DNA of 9,595 bases from Promethearchaeum sp. GTDB lineage: Archaea; Asgardarchaeota; Lokiarchaeia; Sigyniarchaeales; Promethearchaeaceae. The notes under the pieces were generated by a model. The model did no database searches and was not told the origin of the DNA. It saw only the letters and a list, made by a program, of their open reading frames with translations. Shown here one piece after another: positions 6,761 through 9,595 of the stretch (the stretch's first letter is position 1; every line of letters begins with the position of its first letter). Both the position numbers and the translations under genes were made by a program. The stretch spans positions 1 to 9,595 of the forward strand of contig JAUWPK010000108.1 in NCBI GenBank assembly GCA_030611625.1, written 5' to 3'.

Positions 6761-6768
6761 TATATAAA
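6761..6768 (-). promoter_or_regulatory. TATA-like box (TTTATATA) for zupT
   Basis: TTTATATA on the - strand matches the archaeal TATA-box consensus. Counting about 22-26 bases downstream puts transcription start near 6738-6742 and gives a leader of roughly 45-50 bases. The area is so A/T-rich that a neighbouring TATA-like string could be used instead; AATATTATAT also occurs on the + strand at 6751-6760 and 6781-6790. Confidence 0.5.
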
Positions 6769-6808
6769 AAATTATGGATAAATATTATATATTAATCGAA
6801 AGTATTGG

Positions 6809-6816
6809 AAAAAAAA
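6809..6816 (-). terminator. Possible oligo-T (T8) terminator of the mannosidase gene
   Basis: Eight consecutive T occur on the - strand, 77 bases after the mannosidase TAG stop and before the zupT promoter elements. No hairpin precedes it. Its place between the two same-strand genes fits an archaeal oligo-T terminator and separate transcription of zupT. Confidence 0.4.
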
Positions 6817-6893
6817 GTAATTCAGAATGAAATTCAAATTGGAAATAATTAATCATCTAATTTTTTTAACCTCTAATAATTATCTCAGCTTTA

Positions 6894-9572
6894 CTATGAA
6901 ATTTTTTTTATCTTGAATTCGAAAGTTTTTATTTCAAACTTGTGAATTTCAAATTTCAATTCGTTATCAGAAGGATTCCAGATGAAATCTTGCTTATTTA
7001 GATCCCTTTCTAGTAAATCAACCCGGCTTATCTTTGAAATCTTTTCTACGAATTTACTTGGTAAGAAAACATTTGCTTGGCTATCTATGCCACATATCTC
7101 ATTGAATCTGATAATAATACTGTTATTTTTTTTCCATTCATTACGCTTAAGTGCAGTAATTTCTATATTATCCTGAACTAAAATATTTAATTCATCATAA
7201 ATAACAGTTCCTTTTTGATTTTTTGATTTTTTTCTTGAAATTATTGGGTTGTTGAATTCTTCTGCTGCCTTCTTTACTATAGCTGAAGGTTTTCCGTAAT
7301 AATTTTTTAAAGCCCCACCTCTATGTGGAAAATATGCAAATTGGCAACTAATTGGTCCTAATCCAGTATATTTTGGAACATTATTACCTAATTCTTTTTT
7401 TCGCTCTAACCTCTCCATTTTTGCCCAAGATTCTGCAGAGGGTTTGGGATATTTTGGACTCCGATGTAAAGTTAATCGAATTCTATCTGCGCTGCAATCA
7501 AATGCATATTTTCCCTCATTTAATAACGTAATACCCCAACTATTGTTTGAAGTGCTTAAATCAGCGTATTGATGCATTATTTTTTCAAATCTGGCCTTAT
7601 CACTAGGAGTTTTTGGCAAAGTACTTTGATTTAGTACACAAAACATTTCATCTACGACTACGTTTCTGGATCCAGTGTTTGTGTCTAATGCAATTTTGAG
7701 TAAAGTGTTTTTATTTTGCCAATCAGAGCTCCAAGAGCAATAAATAATTGGATCGTCCATAAAAAGTCTAATGATTTGTGTTATTTTAGAGTCCCCAAGG
7801 GCTCTCGAAATTTTTAGTGAGCTAAATACAGGTACTTCATCAAAAATGGAAATATTAGCATTGTCTTCCTTGTAATTTCTTGGAAATTTCCAATATTCCC
7901 ATGTTAGATTCCAAGCAGGATATTCCCAACCACCTTTATCTTCGTATCCTTTAACTAGAAAATTTGCATCTCCATGTATTAGATTCTTACCATAATTCAA
8001 ATTAACTGCTTTTAACTCCACAATTGCACCCGATTTGCTATTTAGCTCTAATTGAACTAAGCTATTTGCTAATCTTGGTTTTTTTCCTAAAGAAACGAAT
8101 ATATTGGAAGTTTTATTTTCAGTCAAATTAAATTTCCCTGAAAGGACCCCATAAGGAAGAATTGAAATATTTGCCCACCAACCTGCAGATCGATTATTTA
8201 AATCATCCTTGAATTCGGATTGCACAGGTTGGCAAACTGTAAATTCACCATTACTTAATTCTAGGCGACCATAAGGAGGTTTATCATCTTTATCCAGTTC
8301 AATTTTTAAATCAATTTCACTTAAAGGGATAAAAACCCTTCCAGAACGTTCCCAAGGTAATGGATTATAAAATATTATATTATTTTTGCTGTTGGTTTTT
8401 ATTCTTTCTAAACAATTTTCAATTAATTTATTTAAATCTTGATAACATTCTTGCCAAATCTCATAGACATCATCATAAACTTCAATTATTGAACTACCCG
8501 GCAAGATATCATGAAATTGATTCAGTAGTATTTTCTTCCATGTTTTTTCAATAATATTGTTAGGATACTTAAAGTCATCATCGAATAGAGAGATTATTGA
8601 ACACAATGTTTCAGTCGCTTTAATTAATGTTTCCAATTTCCGATTATGCCTTTTTACTGCTCCGTGTGTAGTAAAAGTTCCTCGATGAGTTTCGAGGTAT
8701 AACTCGTCTGACCATACAGGCAATTGATTCTTATATTTTTCAACTTCTGTGAAATATTTGTTAACGGTAGACCATTTAATGTTTAGATTTAATTCTTCTC
8801 CAATTTTAATGTAATTAATCATTTGTGCAACTTCTTTATGAGTGGGGCCATGTCCACCGTCACCTGCTCCATTAAAGAATCCAACACCAGTTACATATTT
8901 CTTTGGATTAATTGCTTCTTTGAAATTAGAATAGCCTTCTTTATAATTCCAGATTTTTTTTGCATCTTTCTTTAAAAGATGACTCCCGAATTTAAAAGAA
9001 CTCCATTTATCAAAGCCTTCTTTATTTTGACCGAAATTGCATGTTAAAATCCGCGATCCATTAGGACTTTCCCATAAAAAATTTACAAATGGAAAATCGG
9101 TAGTCTTATTCCAAGTTAATTTCGAGGTCCAGAAAAATTTCGCACCGCTTTTTGTTAAAATTTGAGGTAAACCTACATTATAACCAAAAGAATCCAAAAA
9201 CCACTCAGTTTCTGGAAGTTGATTGAAATTATCCCGATAAAATCTCATACCGTATAATCTTTGGCGGATAAATGCTTCACCATCAGGCATCATACAATCC
9301 GATTCAACCCATGAACCACCTACTAATTCAATACTACCCTTTTTAACTGCTTCCTTTATTTTTTTGAATAGAGATGGATTATCCTCTTTAATCCAAGCAA
9401 GTAATTGAGGTGAAGATACAGCGAAATGAAAATCAGGAATCTGCTCAATATGAAGAAGAACTTTTTCAAGGGTGACTATCCCTTTTTTATGAGTTTGAGC
9501 AAAAGTCCAAAGCCAAGCTAAATCTATGTGAGATTGGCCAACCATGTGAATGTTTATTTTAGAAGGATCCAT
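6894..9572 (-). CDS. Glycoside hydrolase family 38 alpha-mannosidase
   Basis: This is predicted to be a zinc-dependent retaining alpha-mannosidase that removes alpha-linked mannose from glycans or oligosaccharides. The N-terminal GH38 domain opens with G-Q-S-H-I-D-L-A-W-L-W (12-22), which supplies zinc ligands His15 and Asp17. The nucleophile and zinc-ligand Asp is Asp127 in W-F-L-D-S-F-G-Y. G-D-G-G-H-G-P-T is at 237-244. The segment W-S-D-E-L-Y-L-E-T-H-R-G-T-F-T-T (287-302) leads into the helical middle domain, which ends in N-Q-F-H-D-I-L-P-G-S (351-360), where His354 is the fourth zinc ligand. The C-terminal beta-sandwich half begins near F-Y-N-P-L-P-W-E-R (401-409). At 892 residues it looks complete. 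No signal peptide is visible, so it probably acts in the cytosol. The ATG at 9572 fits because the catalytic domain begins directly after it. However, the frame stays open to the right window edge, so a longer N-terminus cannot be excluded. The exact linkage specificity is unknown. Confidence 0.92.
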   Translation of the reverse strand: MDPSKINIHMVGQSHIDLAWLWTFAQTHKKGIVTLEKVLLHIEQIPDFHFAVSSPQLLAWIKEDNPSLFKKIKEAVKKGSIELVGGSWVESDCMMPDGEAFIRQRLYGMRFYRDNFNQLPETEWFLDSFGYNVGLPQILTKSGAKFFWTSKLTWNKTTDFPFVNFLWESPNGSRILTCNFGQNKEGFDKWSSFKFGSHLLKKDAKKIWNYKEGYSNFKEAINPKKYVTGVGFFNGAGDGGHGPTHKEVAQMINYIKIGEELNLNIKWSTVNKYFTEVEKYKNQLPVWSDELYLETHRGTFTTHGAVKRHNRKLETLIKATETLCSIISLFDDDFKYPNNIIEKTWKKILLNQFHDILPGSSIIEVYDDVYEIWQECYQDLNKLIENCLERIKTNSKNNIIFYNPLPWERSGRVFIPLSEIDLKIELDKDDKPPYGRLELSNGEFTVCQPVQSEFKDDLNNRSAGWWANISILPYGVLSGKFNLTENKTSNIFVSLGKKPRLANSLVQLELNSKSGAIVELKAVNLNYGKNLIHGDANFLVKGYEDKGGWEYPAWNLTWEYWKFPRNYKEDNANISIFDEVPVFSSLKISRALGDSKITQIIRLFMDDPIIYCSWSSDWQNKNTLLKIALDTNTGSRNVVVDEMFCVLNQSTLPKTPSDKARFEKIMHQYADLSTSNNSWGITLLNEGKYAFDCSADRIRLTLHRSPKYPKPSAESWAKMERLERKKELGNNVPKYTGLGPISCQFAYFPHRGGALKNYYGKPSAIVKKAAEEFNNPIISRKKSKNQKGTVIYDELNILVQDNIEITALKRNEWKKNNSIIIRFNEICGIDSQANVFLPSKFVEKISKISRVDLLERDLNKQDFIWNPSDNELKFEIHKFEIKTFEFKIKKIS

Positions 9573-9595
9573 AGTTTCCGAGATTTTTTCAATTA

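Noticed and set aside
6717..6893. Possible small gene or structured RNA between the mannosidase and zupT
   Set aside because: No open frame with a credible start, no tRNA-like or riboswitch-like structure was found; the stretch is explained by a terminator tract and promoter/operator elements.

Overview
The window is AT-rich DNA, roughly one third G+C by eye, and looks archaeal. The clearest lineage signal is an UPF0282/COG2248 metallo-beta-lactamase-fold protein, a family found mainly in archaea. TATA-like boxes and oligo-T terminator candidates with no hairpin support this. The eukaryote-like kinase, FHA-like and PPP phosphatase genes, together with a very long helical scaffold-like protein, would fit an Asgard (Lokiarchaeia-like) genome. 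That lineage assignment is inference and cannot be proven from this sequence.

Positions 1-2724 (+ strand) hold three tightly packed genes that look like one transcription unit. The first is the 3' part of a Ser/Thr protein kinase fused to a divergent FHA-like domain; its 5' end lies outside the window. The second is a complete PPP-family protein phosphatase starting 5 bases after the kinase stop. The third, 20 bases further on, is the UPF0282 metallohydrolase. Together they look like a phosphorylation/dephosphorylation module, with the UPF0282 enzyme as an unexplained passenger or partner.

Positions 2751-9572 (- strand) hold three genes, read right to left: a GH38 alpha-mannosidase, a ZupT-type ZIP metal transporter, and a 1020-residue helical-repeat protein ending in a zinc ribbon. 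The two strands converge at 2725-2750, where a 15-base A/T homopolymer probably serves as the oligo-T terminator of the - strand gene.

The most informative non-coding region is the 201-base gap upstream of the transporter (6693-6893). It contains a TATA-like box and two inverted repeats with identical arms, TTAGA...TCTAA. One is centred on the expected transcription start. The other is centred exactly 30 bp downstream and touches the putative ribosome binding site. This layout fits a metal-responsive repressor controlling metal uptake. No RNA gene, CRISPR array or insertion sequence was seen.
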